A stretch of DNA of 64,000 nucleotides from Roseateles terrae (GTDB lineage: Bacteria; Pseudomonadota; Gammaproteobacteria; Burkholderiales; Burkholderiaceae_C), in NCBI RefSeq assembly GCF_014192155.1, contig NZ_JACHXO010000001.1, forward strand, positions 770,069 to 834,068. Direction: 5' to 3'. Below, in pieces: positions 53,437 through 62,140 of the stretch. The stretch's first letter is position 1. Every line of letters starts with the position of its first letter. Under the pieces are notes generated by a model. That model did not search any database and was not told where the DNA came from. It worked only from the letters and a program-made list of their open reading frames with translations. The translations under genes were made by a program, and so were the position numbers.

Positions 53437-54912
53437 TCAATACGAGAGCGGCGCCGGGCCGCGCTCACTCACGCCCTCAGCGCCGGAATGCGCGGCATCA
53501 GGAAACCGCAGCACTAACACCATCCGCCCGGGCACCGGCTGCCGGACCTCCGCGCTGCCCCCGTGCAGAGCCATGATCGCCCGCACAATCGCCAGGCCGA
53601 GTCCGCTGCCGCCGGCATCACGGTGGCGTGACTCGTCGGCCCGGTAGAAGCGGTCGAAGAACCGCGCCACCAGCTCCGCGGCCACCGGTGCCCCTTCATT
53701 GACGACCTCCAGCACCACCCAGCCCTGCCCCTCCGCGGTGTCCTCGCGCCGGGCACGAAGATCGACCCGACTGCCCGGCCGGGCATGCCGCAAGGCATTG
53801 GAGATCAGATTGGCCAATGCGCGGCGCAGCAATTGCGGCTCGGCTGACAGCGCAGCGTCTCCGTCGACATGCAGCTGCAGATCACGCTCCTCGGCCAGAT
53901 CCGAAAAGTAATCCACTTGACGCGCCAGCTCCGCACCCGCGGACAAGGCCTCCTTCGGCAGATCGCCGGACAGCGCCTGATGCTCGCTGCGCGCCAGGAA
54001 CAGCAGGCTGTCCACCATCCGGTTCAAACGATCCAGCTCCAGCAACTGGGCTTCCATCAGCGCGGCATATTCCGCTTCGGTCCGGGTGCGGCTCAACATC
54101 ACCTGGCTCTGACCGGTGAGCGTGGCCAGTGGCGTCCGCAGTTCATGGGCGAGGTCGGCGGCGAACTGATTCAGCTGCGCGTAACCCTGCTCCAGCCGCG
54201 CCAGCATCTCATTGAGGCTCTCCACCCAGGCTTGCAACTCCTGCGGCGCATCGGCCGGCTGCAGCCGCAGGCCGAGGCTGCCGGGGCCGATGGCGGCGGT
54301 CTGCGCACGCAGTCGGCGCAGCGGGGACAGGCCCTGCCAGATCAGTGCGAGCACGAGACCCGCGGCGAGCAGGCCGGCCGCCAGGCTGGCCGCAGTGATG
54401 CGCAGCCGATAGTCCGCCAGCAGGGCGCGCCGCTCCGGATACAGCCGAGCCAGTCGGACCTCGACGTCCTTGTCTGCCAGTCGGGCCCAGGCATTCAGTC
54501 CGGCGGCGGGCACACCGTCCGGCGTGGTCCAGTGCGTCAGATGCTGCAGGCCGGGCTCTTCGCTCAGCAAGAGCGGCGCCGTGGTCAGCAGCGGCAGGTG
54601 CGGCGGATTGATGGACAACAGCACAGCGCCCCCCTGCCCTGGAGCCTCACGGATCTCGATCAGCGCATTGCTTTCGCCGCTCATGGTGTCCCGCAGATAG
54701 TCGGCCTGCTGTGCCAGCAGCTCGGCGGTGCCACTGCGGCTGAGCAGTTGCCGCAGCTGCCGCATCTTGCCCAGCAGCTGCACGTCATCCCGGCGCACCA
54801 GTTGCTGTTCAAAGGAGGTGAACAGATAGCCGCCCAGCAGCGCACTCGCCCATGCGGCCACCAGCGCGCCGGACAGGCCCAGCCGCCAGCTCAGGGACTT
54901 CGGCCCCTTCAT
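53437..54912 (-). CDS. Sensor histidine kinase, HprS/CusS-like
   Basis: 491 residues from the ATG at 54912, which overlaps the regulator stop by ATGA (54909-54912). A first helix at about 12-30, a ~140-residue periplasmic domain, a second helix near 173-195, then HAMP ([10 protein letters not shown]). The H-box is [13 protein letters not shown], with L-I-S-N-A-L-R-H and G-S-G-L-G-L-A-I-V completing the ATPase. In E. coli the related HprS (YedV) senses hydrogen peroxide or copper and sits next to hiuH; the same trio occurs here. Confidence 0.9.
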   Translation of the reverse strand: MKGPKSLSWRLGLSGALVAAWASALLGGYLFTSFEQQLVRRDDVQLLGKMRQLRQLLSRSGTAELLAQQADYLRDTMSGESNALIEIREAPGQGGAVLLSINPPHLPLLTTAPLLLSEEPGLQHLTHWTTPDGVPAAGLNAWARLADKDVEVRLARLYPERRALLADYRLRITAASLAAGLLAAGLVLALIWQGLSPLRRLRAQTAAIGPGSLGLRLQPADAPQELQAWVESLNEMLARLEQGYAQLNQFAADLAHELRTPLATLTGQSQVMLSRTRTEAEYAALMEAQLLELDRLNRMVDSLLFLARSEHQALSGDLPKEALSAGAELARQVDYFSDLAEERDLQLHVDGDAALSAEPQLLRRALANLISNALRHARPGSRVDLRARREDTAEGQGWVVLEVVNEGAPVAAELVARFFDRFYRADESRHRDAGGSGLGLAIVRAIMALHGGSAEVRQPVPGRMVLVLRFPDAAHSGAEGVSERGPAPLSY

Positions 54913-55589
54913 TCCCGCAGCTCGCAGACATAACCCATGCCGCGCACCGCATGGATGAGGCGGCCGGGCACCGGGTCGTTGATGCGCAGCCGAAGCCGGC
55001 GCATGGCGACATCCACCACATTGGTGTCGCTGTCGAAATTCATGTCCCACACCTGCGAGGCGATCTCGCTGCGGGACAACACCTCGCCCTGCCGACGCAT
55101 CAGCAGATGCAGCAGATTGAACTCGCGCGCGCTCAGGTGCAATCGCTGTCCGGCGCGGGTGACGGTGCGGGCCGGCACGTTCATGCGCAGATCATCCATT
55201 GCCAGCACATCGTCTTCCCGTTGCGGACCTCGCCGCAGCAGGGTGCGAATGCGGGCGAGCAGCTCGGCGAAGGCAAACGGCTTCACGAGATAGTCATCCG
55301 CGCCGAGCTCTAGCCCCTGCACCCGGTCGGCCAGCGCATCCCGCGCGCTGAGGAAGAGCACCGGCACCTGGCGCCCGGTGGCCGTCTGGCGCAGGCGGCG
55401 CAGCACCGTCCAGCCATCGAGTCCCGGCAACATCACGTCCAGCACGATCAGGTCATAGGGCTGCGCCATCGCCAGGTGAAGTCCCGTGTGGCCGTCTGTG
55501 GCCACATCCACGACAAAGCCGGCTTCTCCCAGCCCCTGCTTCAGGTAGTCGCCCGCGCGGGCTTCGTCTTCCACCACCAGAATGCGCAA
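54909..55589 (-). CDS. OmpR-family response regulator, HprR/CusR-like
   Basis: 226 residues from a TTG at 55589. This start is supported by AAGGAG six bases upstream and gives the exact usual length; the longer reading adds 15 residues of no similarity. The receiver begins [10 protein letters not shown] and has its acceptor Asp in [13 protein letters not shown], with K-P-F at the switch. The winged helix has L-S-A-R-E-F-N-L-L and ends R-G-M-G-Y-V-C. The sequence is of the heavy-metal/oxidant group (CusR, HprR). It faces the glcG-hiuH genes across a 116-base divergent region and probably regulates them. Confidence 0.92.
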   Translation of the reverse strand: MRILVVEDEARAGDYLKQGLGEAGFVVDVATDGHTGLHLAMAQPYDLIVLDVMLPGLDGWTVLRRLRQTATGRQVPVLFLSARDALADRVQGLELGADDYLVKPFAFAELLARIRTLLRRGPQREDDVLAMDDLRMNVPARTVTRAGQRLHLSAREFNLLHLLMRRQGEVLSRSEIASQVWDMNFDSDTNVVDVAMRRLRLRINDPVPGRLIHAVRGMGYVCELRE

Positions 55590-55705
55590 CTCAGTCTCCT
55601 TGTGTGCCAGGGCGTGAGAATGCCTGAAGCGCACAGGAGGGTCGATGGCAAAGATGTCATCGAAGCGTCAGCGTCCGGGCAGCGCCGCCTTTCTACAGTG
55701 GCGGC
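55590..55705. promoter_or_regulatory. Divergent promoter region of hprR-like and glcG-like genes
   Basis: 116 bases between two divergent starts. It should contain both promoters and a binding site for the regulator. I see no convincing CusR/HprR box, only a GATGTCATC-type partial repeat around 55650. Confidence 0.4.
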
Positions 55706-56194
55706 ATGCCTTCTCACTTCATTTCCGCTTTGTTGCTCGCGGCCAGCGCTGGTGCCGCCGCTGCCGCCGCTGACGCGCCCTTGACGCTCGATCAGGCCGA
55801 TGCCCTGGCTCGCGCCGCCCGCGTGGCCTGCCACTCGCTGGAGCGCGATGTGGCGGTGGGCGTGGTCGATGCCAGCGGTCAGACCCTGCTGCTCAGCCGC
55901 AGCGCCACCGTCGGCCCCCACAACCTGGAGGCCGCCCGTCGCAAGGCGTTCACCGCCCTGTCCACCCGGCAGGCCACCCTGGCGCTGGGCCGTCAGGCCC
56001 GCAGCCAGCCGGATACGGCGGCGCTCCAGTACCTGCCTGAGCCGTTGCTGCTCGGGGGCGGAGTGCCCCTTCTGCATGGATCGACGGTGTGGGGCGCGGT
56101 CGGCGTGGCCGGTGGCGGCGGACCAGACAACGATGACCGCTGTGCACAGGCAGCCGCAGCCGCGCTGCCCGCCGTGCTGAAGGCGGCGCCCTGA
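55706..56194 (+). CDS. GlcG/HbpS-family protein, exported
   Basis: 162 residues. A signal peptide ends near A-A-A-A-A-D (about residue 22). The GlcG/HbpS fold follows: L-T-L-D-Q-A-D-A-L-A-R-A-A, V-A-V-G-V-V-D-A-S-G, R-R-K-A-F-T-A-L-S-T-R and G-A-V-G-V-A-G-G. HbpS in Streptomyces binds haem and signals redox stress to a two-component system; many homologues are uncharacterised. Its place beside an HprRS-like system and HiuH suggests a redox role in the periplasm. A ribosome site for the next gene follows 46 bases later. Confidence 0.85.
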   Translation: MPSHFISALLLAASAGAAAAAADAPLTLDQADALARAARVACHSLERDVAVGVVDASGQTLLLSRSATVGPHNLEAARRKAFTALSTRQATLALGRQARSQPDTAALQYLPEPLLLGGGVPLLHGSTVWGAVGVAGGGGPDNDDRCAQAAAAALPAVLKAAP

Positions 56195-56239
56195 GGCCGT
56201 TGCTTCGAACCCCTGCCCACCCCTTTTCTGGAGTTAGAT

Positions 56240-56716
56240 ATGCGTCTCTCGTTCGTCGTTTCCACTCTCCTGGCTGCAGGCCTCATCGGCGCTTCGCTTC
56301 CTGCCTTGGCGCAGGACACGGGGGGAGCCCAGACACAGCCGCAAACGCCGACACAAGCGCCGGCGCAGAACCCGTTGAGCGTCCATGTGCTGGATCTGCA
56401 GACCGGGCAGCCGTCGCCCGGCATCCATGTCGACCTGGAGCGGCGCGGAGAACGTGGTGAATGGCTGCCTCTGGGCAGTGGCGTCACGGATGCGCAAGGC
56501 CGCATCCGCGCGCTGGTCCCTGCCGCTGCATTGAGCCAGTGGGTGGCGGGCGATTACCGCGTCATTTTCCGGACCGGAGAGTTTTACGCCAGGCAGCGTC
56601 TGTCCAGCTTCTTCCCGGAGATTCCGGTGGTGTTCCATGTGGAGAGCGCGCAGCAGCACTACCACGTGCCGCTGCTGCTGAGCCAGTACGGATTCTCGAC
56701 CTATCGCGGCAACTGA
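56240..56716 (+). CDS. hiuH: Periplasmic 5-hydroxyisourate hydrolase (transthyretin-like)
   Basis: 158 residues, GGAG upstream of the ATG. A signal peptide (L-L-A-A-G-L-I-G-A-S-L-P-A-L-A-Q) and a Gln/Thr/Pro linker precede the transthyretin-like domain. Catalytic-type residues are the His in S-V-H-V-L-D-L-Q-T-G and the His in H-Y-H-V-P-L-L-L-S. The enzyme opens 5-hydroxyisourate in urate breakdown. The diagnostic C-terminal Y-R-G-S of the family reads Y-R-G-N here, so activity may differ. E. coli hiuH is also periplasmic and adjacent to hprRS. No other urate gene is in the window. Confidence 0.9.
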   Translation: MRLSFVVSTLLAAGLIGASLPALAQDTGGAQTQPQTPTQAPAQNPLSVHVLDLQTGQPSPGIHVDLERRGERGEWLPLGSGVTDAQGRIRALVPAAALSQWVAGDYRVIFRTGEFYARQRLSSFFPEIPVVFHVESAQQHYHVPLLLSQYGFSTYRGN

Positions 56717-56767
56717 AGCACTGAGGTGCTTCGTTCACCGAGGGCAAGACGCCGTCCAACAGGACGC

Positions 56768-56797
56768 CGATGACCTTGCGCAAACGCAAGGTCATCG
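56768..56797. terminator. Perfect 13-base hairpin between convergent hiuH and DUF3309 genes
   Basis: CGATGACCTTGCG (56768-56780), loop CAAA, CGCAAGGTCATCG (56785-56797). There is no T-run on either strand, so it may be a bidirectional stabiliser rather than a classic terminator. Confidence 0.6.
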
Positions 56798-56822
56798 AAG
56801 GAACGGACGTCTGGCGCCTGGC

Positions 56823-56978
56823 TTAGATATAGCCGAGCAGCAGCAGGACCAGCAGGATCACCACCACCAGACCCAGGCCGCCGCTGGGGCCATAACCCCA
56901 TTGGCGGCTGTGCGGCCAAGCCGGCAGCGCGCCGATCAAGAGCAAGATGAGGATGACGAGCAGGATGGTGCTGATCAT
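56823..56978 (-). CDS. DUF3309-type small membrane protein
   Basis: 51 residues from the ATG at 56978 (GGAG upstream). Two hydrophobic helices (I-L-L-V-I-L-I-L-L-L-I-G-A-L and L-V-V-V-I-L-L-V-L-L-L-L-G-Y-I) flank P-A-W-P-H-S-R-x-W-G-Y-G-P-S-G-G. This pattern is the DUF3309 family, found across Proteobacteria, function unknown. Its longer reading frame upstream to 57104 is not supported. Confidence 0.85.
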   Translation of the reverse strand: MISTILLVILILLLIGALPAWPHSRQWGYGPSGGLGLVVVILLVLLLLGYI

Positions 56979-57112
56979 GGGTGGACTCCGTTTGAGTTGT
57001 GGATGAGTTCGGGGATCCCTCCGGGACCCCCACCGCCCTTGGGCAACGGCTGTGCCCAGTCCCCTGACTGTGGGAGGCCCCTCGCAGGCGCGAGGTTTGC
57101 CCATTCAGCGGC

Positions 57113-59056
57113 ATGGCCACACACGCTTCCCGCGCCTCCCGCGCTTCCGCACGTCCGCAATCCCTGCCCTCCGCCCGTCAATTGCAACAGCAGTTGCGGC
57201 GCTTCGGCTTGCAGGGGTGGCGACCGGGGCAGGAGGAGGTGGTGGACCGAGTCTTGCGCGGGCTCAACACCTTGTCCGTCATGCCCACCGGTGCGGGCAA
57301 GTCTCTCTGCTTCCAACTGCCGGCCAGTCTCATGGCGAATCGCACGCTGGTCGTCTCACCGCTGATTGCGTTGATGCAGGACCAATGCGAGCGCCTCAAT
57401 GCATTGGGCGTTCCGGCGGTGCAGTTGCACAGCAACCTCGACGCCGCCACGCTGCGCCAGCAGAACGAAGCCGCGCTGGACGGGTCCGCCAAGGTGGTGC
57501 TGGTCACCCCCGAACGCCTGAGCGACGACGAATGGCTGACCGCCCTCGCCGAGTCCGGCCCGACCGATCTGCTCGTGGTTGATGAAGCCCATTGCATCTC
57601 CGAATGGGGACATGATTTCCGCCCCGCCTTCCTGAAGATCGGCGAGGCGGTGCAGCGGCTGGGAAAACCCACGGTCCTGGCCTTGACCGCCACCGCCTCC
57701 GACGAAGTCATGGCCGACATCGCCGAGCAACTGCGGATCCCACGCAGCGGCTGCCTGGCCGCCAGCAGCTTCCGCGAGAACCTGCGCTACCGCGTCGAGC
57801 CCCTGGCGGATGAAGAAGACAAGCGCCAGCGACTGCTGCAGCGCGTCGCCGAGCGGCAAGGCCCCTCCATTGTCTACACCGCCACGGTGAAGGCCGCGGA
57901 AGCGGCTCATCAGGCGCTGCGGGATGCCGGGCATGATGCCGTGCTCTATCACGGCCGTTTGCGTGCTGCGCAGCGGCAGGAAGCGCAGGAGGCCTTCATG
58001 TCCGGCCAGTCGCCGGTGATGGTGGCGACCAACGCCTTCGGCCTTGGCATCGACAAGGCCGACATCCGGCAGGTGGTGCACTACCAGTTGCCGGCGGGTC
58101 TGGATGTCTACTATCAGGAGTCCGGGCGCGCCGGCCGCGATGGGCAACCCGCCGACTGCACCCTGCTGTTCGTGCACAGCGACAAGGCTGTGCAGCAGTT
58201 CTTTCTGAATGGACGGTATCCGCGTCCGGAAGATGCGACGTCATTGCAGGAGGCCCTGCGTACTGCGCCACCGCTGCCCGACGAGGGGCCGGCCGCCTGG
58301 ACCCTGGACGCCCTGCATGAACGACTGCAGCGCCCGCTCAACAAGCTCAAGGTCTTGACGGGCCTGCTGGAACGCGAAGGCTGGCTGGATCGCGATGAAC
58401 ACGGCGGCCTGCGGCTGGTGGATCCTCCACCCGGCGATTCGAACGAGTTGGCGGAGACACTGCACCGGTACGAAGAGAAGGAAGAACAGGACCGCAAACG
58501 GCTGGAACAAATGGTGTTCTACGCGCAGACGGGCCTGTGTCGATGGCAGGTGCTGCTGGAAGCGTTTGGCGAAGGCCAGGACTTCCAGCGTTGCCATGGT
58601 TGCGACAACTGCCTGCGGATGGACAGCCATCAGCAGGAACTTCGGCTGCGTGAAGCGGTGGCGGAAGCGGCTGAAGAGGTGGACCAGGAAACAGCAGCGG
58701 CCGGACGCGCTGCGTCCTCGGTGGTATCCGGCAGCAACGTGACGCCGATTCAACCGAATCAATCGAGTCAACCGAATTCATCCCGTCAGCCGGGGGCGGG
58801 AGAGGCGCAGAAGGCGGCGCCTGCGCCGTCTTCCGGATCCGCCCCATCGGGCTCTTCAGCCCCTTCAGCCCCTTCGACCCCTTCCGCACCGGCCTTGCAC
58901 CCCGGCGACATCGTGCGTGTGCCGCGGTACGGCATTGGCGAAGTCGTCACGGCGTCGGCGGAGAGCGTGACGGTGGCATTCGGGCGGGAGAAACGCAACT
59001 TCCTGCCCTCGTTCGTCCGCAAGGCCAAGATGCCCAAACCGCGCAAGGCGGCCTGA
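57113..59056 (+). CDS. recQ: RecQ-family DNA helicase with SH3/Tudor-like C-terminal domain
   Basis: 647 residues. Helicase motifs are complete: [12 protein letters not shown] (I), [15 protein letters not shown] (II and aromatic loop), A-L-T-A-T-A (III), [11 protein letters not shown] (VI). The RQC zinc site is present as C-R-W ... C-H-G-C-D-N-C near 455-475. No HRDC domain follows. Instead a Pro/Ser/Ala-rich linker leads to a ~45-residue module ([16 protein letters not shown], then [14 protein letters not shown]) resembling the C-terminal Tudor of UvrD/PcrA, which contacts RNA polymerase. It acts in DNA repair and recombination. Confidence 0.9.
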   Translation: MATHASRASRASARPQSLPSARQLQQQLRRFGLQGWRPGQEEVVDRVLRGLNTLSVMPTGAGKSLCFQLPASLMANRTLVVSPLIALMQDQCERLNALGVPAVQLHSNLDAATLRQQNEAALDGSAKVVLVTPERLSDDEWLTALAESGPTDLLVVDEAHCISEWGHDFRPAFLKIGEAVQRLGKPTVLALTATASDEVMADIAEQLRIPRSGCLAASSFRENLRYRVEPLADEEDKRQRLLQRVAERQGPSIVYTATVKAAEAAHQALRDAGHDAVLYHGRLRAAQRQEAQEAFMSGQSPVMVATNAFGLGIDKADIRQVVHYQLPAGLDVYYQESGRAGRDGQPADCTLLFVHSDKAVQQFFLNGRYPRPEDATSLQEALRTAPPLPDEGPAAWTLDALHERLQRPLNKLKVLTGLLEREGWLDRDEHGGLRLVDPPPGDSNELAETLHRYEEKEEQDRKRLEQMVFYAQTGLCRWQVLLEAFGEGQDFQRCHGCDNCLRMDSHQQELRLREAVAEAAEEVDQETAAAGRAASSVVSGSNVTPIQPNQSSQPNSSRQPGAGEAQKAAPAPSSGSAPSGSSAPSAPSTPSAPALHPGDIVRVPRYGIGEVVTASAESVTVAFGREKRNFLPSFVRKAKMPKPRKAA

Positions 59057-59149
59057 ACCTCTACCCGCTGCGGTCCAAGGGCGGTGGTTGGCGCTTTGCA
59101 GACCTCTGCGCGACGCTCGTCAAGGTCAGCCTATACGCCACACAGCGGG

Positions 59150-60253
59150 TCACCCGCCCATCTGCGCGGCCACCCGCTCCGCCAGCGCCAGCGCGGACGT
59201 CAAGCCAGGCGACTCGATGCCAAAGAGGTTCATCAACCCCGCCTGGCCATGCACGGTCGGTCCCTGAAGGATGAAGTCCTCGGCGGCCGCCCCCGGGCCG
59301 CTGATCTTCGGCCGGATGCCTGAATAAGCGGGCTGCAGCGCCTCGTCCGGCAAGCCGGGCCAGTAGCGGCGGATCTCCGCATAAAACGCATCCGCCCGCC
59401 GCGGGTCGACGCGGTAGTCTTCGGACGCCACCCATTCCACGTCCGGGCCAAAGCGTGCCTGGCCGCCGAGGTCCAGCGTCAGGTGCACGCCGAGGCCGCC
59501 GGGTTCGGGCACTGGATAGATCAGCCGCGCGAAAGGCGCGCGGCCCTGCAGGCTGTAGTAGTTGCCCTTGGCCAGATACAGGGGCGGCACCAGCGAGGCG
59601 GGCATGCCCTGCAGGGCCAGGGCGATGCGTTGCGCGCCCAGCCCGGCCGCATTGATCACCCGGTCAGCGCGGATCTCCATCGGTTCGGCTCCGCCGACCT
59701 GAAGCAGGATGCCTTGCGCAGAACAGTCACCGGCCAGCACCGGCGCTGCAAAGGCCACCATGCCGCCCGCGGCCTCGAAATCGCCGCGCAGCGCCAGCAT
59801 CAGGCCGTGGCTGTCCACGATGCCGGTGGACCCGCTGTTCAGCGCCGCGACGCAGCGCAGGGCGGGTTCGCGCGCCATCGCGGTGTCCCCGTGCATCAGC
59901 ACCAGATCATCCACGCCATTGCGGCGGCCGGTCTCCGCCAGCTGCTCCAACCGCCCCACCTGCTCCGCCGACGTCGCGACGATGAACTTGCCGCAACGTT
60001 GATGCGCCACGCCCCGCGCGGCGCAGTATTCATACAGGAGCGCCTTGCCACGCACGCACAGTTCGGCCTTCAGCGACCCTGTCGGATAGTAGATGCCGGC
60101 GTGGATCACCTCGCTGTTGCGCGAGCTGGTGCCCGTGCCGATGTCCGTCGCCTGCTCCAGCACCACGGTTTCCAGGCCGCGGCGGGCCATGTCGCGCGCC
60201 ACCGCCAGGCCCACCACGCCGGCGCCGATCACGATGCAATCCACCTGCTCCAT
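59150..60253 (-). CDS. FAD-dependent oxidoreductase, L-2-hydroxyglutarate dehydrogenase-like
   Basis: 367 residues. An N-terminal dinucleotide-binding motif ([13 protein letters not shown]) and [16 protein letters not shown] identify the DAO/LhgO subgroup, whose Y-Y-P motif is typical of L-2-hydroxyglutarate oxidases. I-R-P-K-I-S-G-P-G and the C-terminal [12 protein letters not shown] close the FAD domain. By family it oxidises L-2-hydroxyglutarate to 2-oxoglutarate and passes electrons to quinone. It stands alone, leftward, 116 bases from the PIN gene. Confidence 0.85.
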   Translation of the reverse strand: MEQVDCIVIGAGVVGLAVARDMARRGLETVVLEQATDIGTGTSSRNSEVIHAGIYYPTGSLKAELCVRGKALLYEYCAARGVAHQRCGKFIVATSAEQVGRLEQLAETGRRNGVDDLVLMHGDTAMAREPALRCVAALNSGSTGIVDSHGLMLALRGDFEAAGGMVAFAAPVLAGDCSAQGILLQVGGAEPMEIRADRVINAAGLGAQRIALALQGMPASLVPPLYLAKGNYYSLQGRAPFARLIYPVPEPGGLGVHLTLDLGGQARFGPDVEWVASEDYRVDPRRADAFYAEIRRYWPGLPDEALQPAYSGIRPKISGPGAAAEDFILQGPTVHGQAGLMNLFGIESPGLTSALALAERVAAQMGG

Positions 60254-60369
60254 CCGGGTTCCGTCCTTGGTTGCTGATTGAGGTCGGGGCCATTATGTGC
60301 ACGGCGGGAGCGCCGTCGGGCTCACCATGCGCAGCCAAGAACGGGAGCGCCCGCTGAGCGGATGCGACA

Positions 60370-60891
60370 TCAAGGAATGATGCCCATGCGAACCTTCGTG
60401 CGAACGTTGCCGAGGAAGGCCGCACCGTGCACTTCGTCAAGCCTCTTGAGCTTGTGCGCACTGACGCTGCAGACGCTGAGCAGCTCCTCCAGGCTGATCA
60501 ATTGGTCCAGCCATCCCAACTCACCGGCGCGAACCACCACGCCTTTATCCGCGCTGCTCACCACGATCAGAGGCGGCAACGGCTGGGGCGTTGAAAAAAG
60601 ATACGCGAACAAGTGTTGCTCGCCAGGATCCATATCGACGCACGCCGGGTGCTTGTTCAAGAGCGCATTGCGCGGAGACCGGTCAACACCATGAACCGCT
60701 TGGAGGCCGCCCCGCATGGCTGTCGCATCGACAATCACACGTCCGTGGCGCCCGCTGTCACCGGTCAACGCTTCCCGCTCGACTTCCTCGACAGTCTCCA
60801 GGAGACACCCGTTGGAGAGCTCCTGCCAGACCGGAACGCGGAACGCCTCAATGATCACATTGGCGTCCACAAAGACCCTTCGACGCTTCAT
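60370..60891 (-). CDS. PIN-domain protein, probable toxin ribonuclease
   Basis: 173 residues. PIN-fold acidic residues are at the expected places: Asp9 in V-F-V-D-A-N-V-I, the Glu cluster in V-E-E-V-E-R-E-A near 34-40, D-M-D-P-G-E-Q-H-L near 86-94, and Asp115 in V-S-S-A-D-K-G-V-V. PIN toxins cut RNA with a metal at this site. The gene starts inside the stop of the XRE/ImmA gene (ATGA, 60888-60891), the usual order antitoxin then toxin. Codons are less GC-rich than in neighbouring genes, which suggests recent transfer. Confidence 0.8.
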   Translation of the reverse strand: MKRRRVFVDANVIIEAFRVPVWQELSNGCLLETVEEVEREALTGDSGRHGRVIVDATAMRGGLQAVHGVDRSPRNALLNKHPACVDMDPGEQHLFAYLFSTPQPLPPLIVVSSADKGVVVRAGELGWLDQLISLEELLSVCSVSAHKLKRLDEVHGAAFLGNVRTKVRMGIIP

Positions 60892-62024
60892 TCAGTCTGT
60901 GTCCAGGAACTGGATGGGTCCGACAGCTGGTACGCGGCGAACAGTTCAAGAAGCTGTTCCTGGGACAGGCTGAGGGTCGATGCCGCCTTGCGCATCGTGA
61001 GCCGCCCCTTGTCCAACGCGGCATGCAGATCGCGGACAAACGGAGCGGAAAAGAGCTTGGGGGTCTCGCCCACCGGGTCGGGACGGGTGATCTGGCTCAG
61101 TGCCACGCGAATGGGTTCGTCAATCCGACCCAGGCTACGCAAGCGCCAGCCGAGCGCGGTGGTGGAAACTTGCAGTTCCGCGGCGACGTCTGCGAGATGC
61201 ACCACCTCGTTCGCCCGTGCTGGATGGATCAGTGAATCCAGCGATGCCCGGGGCATCAATAAGGCACTCGCGAAATTGTCTGCCAGCTGCTCCACTCGCC
61301 TCGTCCTCTTGCGCTCCTCCATGGAATTTGACTCGCGATGCTGGATCTTCACACGGCCCCATGTGAGCGTATGGAAGAGCTCATGGGCGAGGTCGAAGTT
61401 GCGTCGCACCGAGGGCTCTTGCCGATTCACAAGCACTGCACCGAGTTCCGCCAGATGGCAGGCAGCGCCGGAGATCGATCCCCTTTTGAGACCCTGATCC
61501 ATGTCGACGAACAGCACTGGGATGTCCAGTCGGCTTTCGATGCAATCGGCGAGCGACGCAGCAGGCATCAAGCCAAGCGCCAGCTTCTCCACGAGTAGCT
61601 CCGCAGCCTGCTGCGCCTGTTCAAACGTGCTGTTTTCGTTGAGACGAAGCGAGAACCCTAGTGGGTCATGAGGCACTGTTGACTGCGCCCGCAACCAGCG
61701 CAGCATGCCGATCCATCCTGACGCCTTGATCTCAAAACTGTCCAGGGCATCCTCTGTCACGTCGCTGCTGGCACGCCAGGAGTATTCGGCTTCGCCGACC
61801 ACGCTGAAGGGGCTGATGAAGTATTCAAGGTCCTGGTCCAGAGCGTTGCTCAGCTGCAGCAATTCGTCCGACTTCACGGCTCTCTTGCCGGTCTCGATGT
61901 CTGAGACGGTCTGTCGATCGTTGAAACCCATGGCAGCTGCCAACGCGTCCTGGCTCATCCTGCGCAGGTTCTGCCGCGCGTGCTTGACCCGCAGGCCGAC
62001 GTTGACGGGAGAGGATGGCGTCAT
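60888..62024 (-). CDS. XRE regulator with ImmA/IrrE metallopeptidase domain, probable antitoxin
   Basis: 378 residues. The N-terminal XRE helix-turn-helix (M-S-Q-D-A-L-A-A-A-M-G-F-N-D-R-Q-T-V-S-D) spans about 11-68. The middle holds an ImmA/IrrE (COG2856) domain with an intact zinc site: H-E-L-F-H at 214-218 and the third-ligand region V-E-Q-L-A-D-N-F-A-S-A-L-L-M-P near 244-258. The C-terminal ~100 residues are helical. Proteins of this layout precede PIN-type toxins in predicted toxin-antitoxin pairs. The protein should bind the inverted repeat at 62067 and repress the operon; cleavage of itself or of another regulator is possible. Confidence 0.82.
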   Translation of the reverse strand: MTPSSPVNVGLRVKHARQNLRRMSQDALAAAMGFNDRQTVSDIETGKRAVKSDELLQLSNALDQDLEYFISPFSVVGEAEYSWRASSDVTEDALDSFEIKASGWIGMLRWLRAQSTVPHDPLGFSLRLNENSTFEQAQQAAELLVEKLALGLMPAASLADCIESRLDIPVLFVDMDQGLKRGSISGAACHLAELGAVLVNRQEPSVRRNFDLAHELFHTLTWGRVKIQHRESNSMEERKRTRRVEQLADNFASALLMPRASLDSLIHPARANEVVHLADVAAELQVSTTALGWRLRSLGRIDEPIRVALSQITRPDPVGETPKLFSAPFVRDLHAALDKGRLTMRKAASTLSLSQEQLLELFAAYQLSDPSSSWTQTE

Positions 62025-62066
62025 GGGATTAATCCAGCGGAATCTGTGGGTGGCAAGACTCGATGC

Positions 62067-62096
62067 TAATCTTGCAACTTCGTATTTGCAAGATTA
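62067..62096 (-). promoter_or_regulatory. Inverted-repeat operator of the XRE/ImmA-PIN operon
   Basis: TAATCTTGCAA (62067-62077) and TTGCAAGATTA (62086-62096) are perfect 11-base complements separated by CTTCGTAT. It lies 43 bases upstream of the XRE start codon in an AT-rich stretch, fitting autorepression. Confidence 0.8.
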
Positions 62097-62140
62097 ACCC
62101 GCAGATTCGTCTTCGCAACCTCCTCGCGGCGCGTGGCCTA

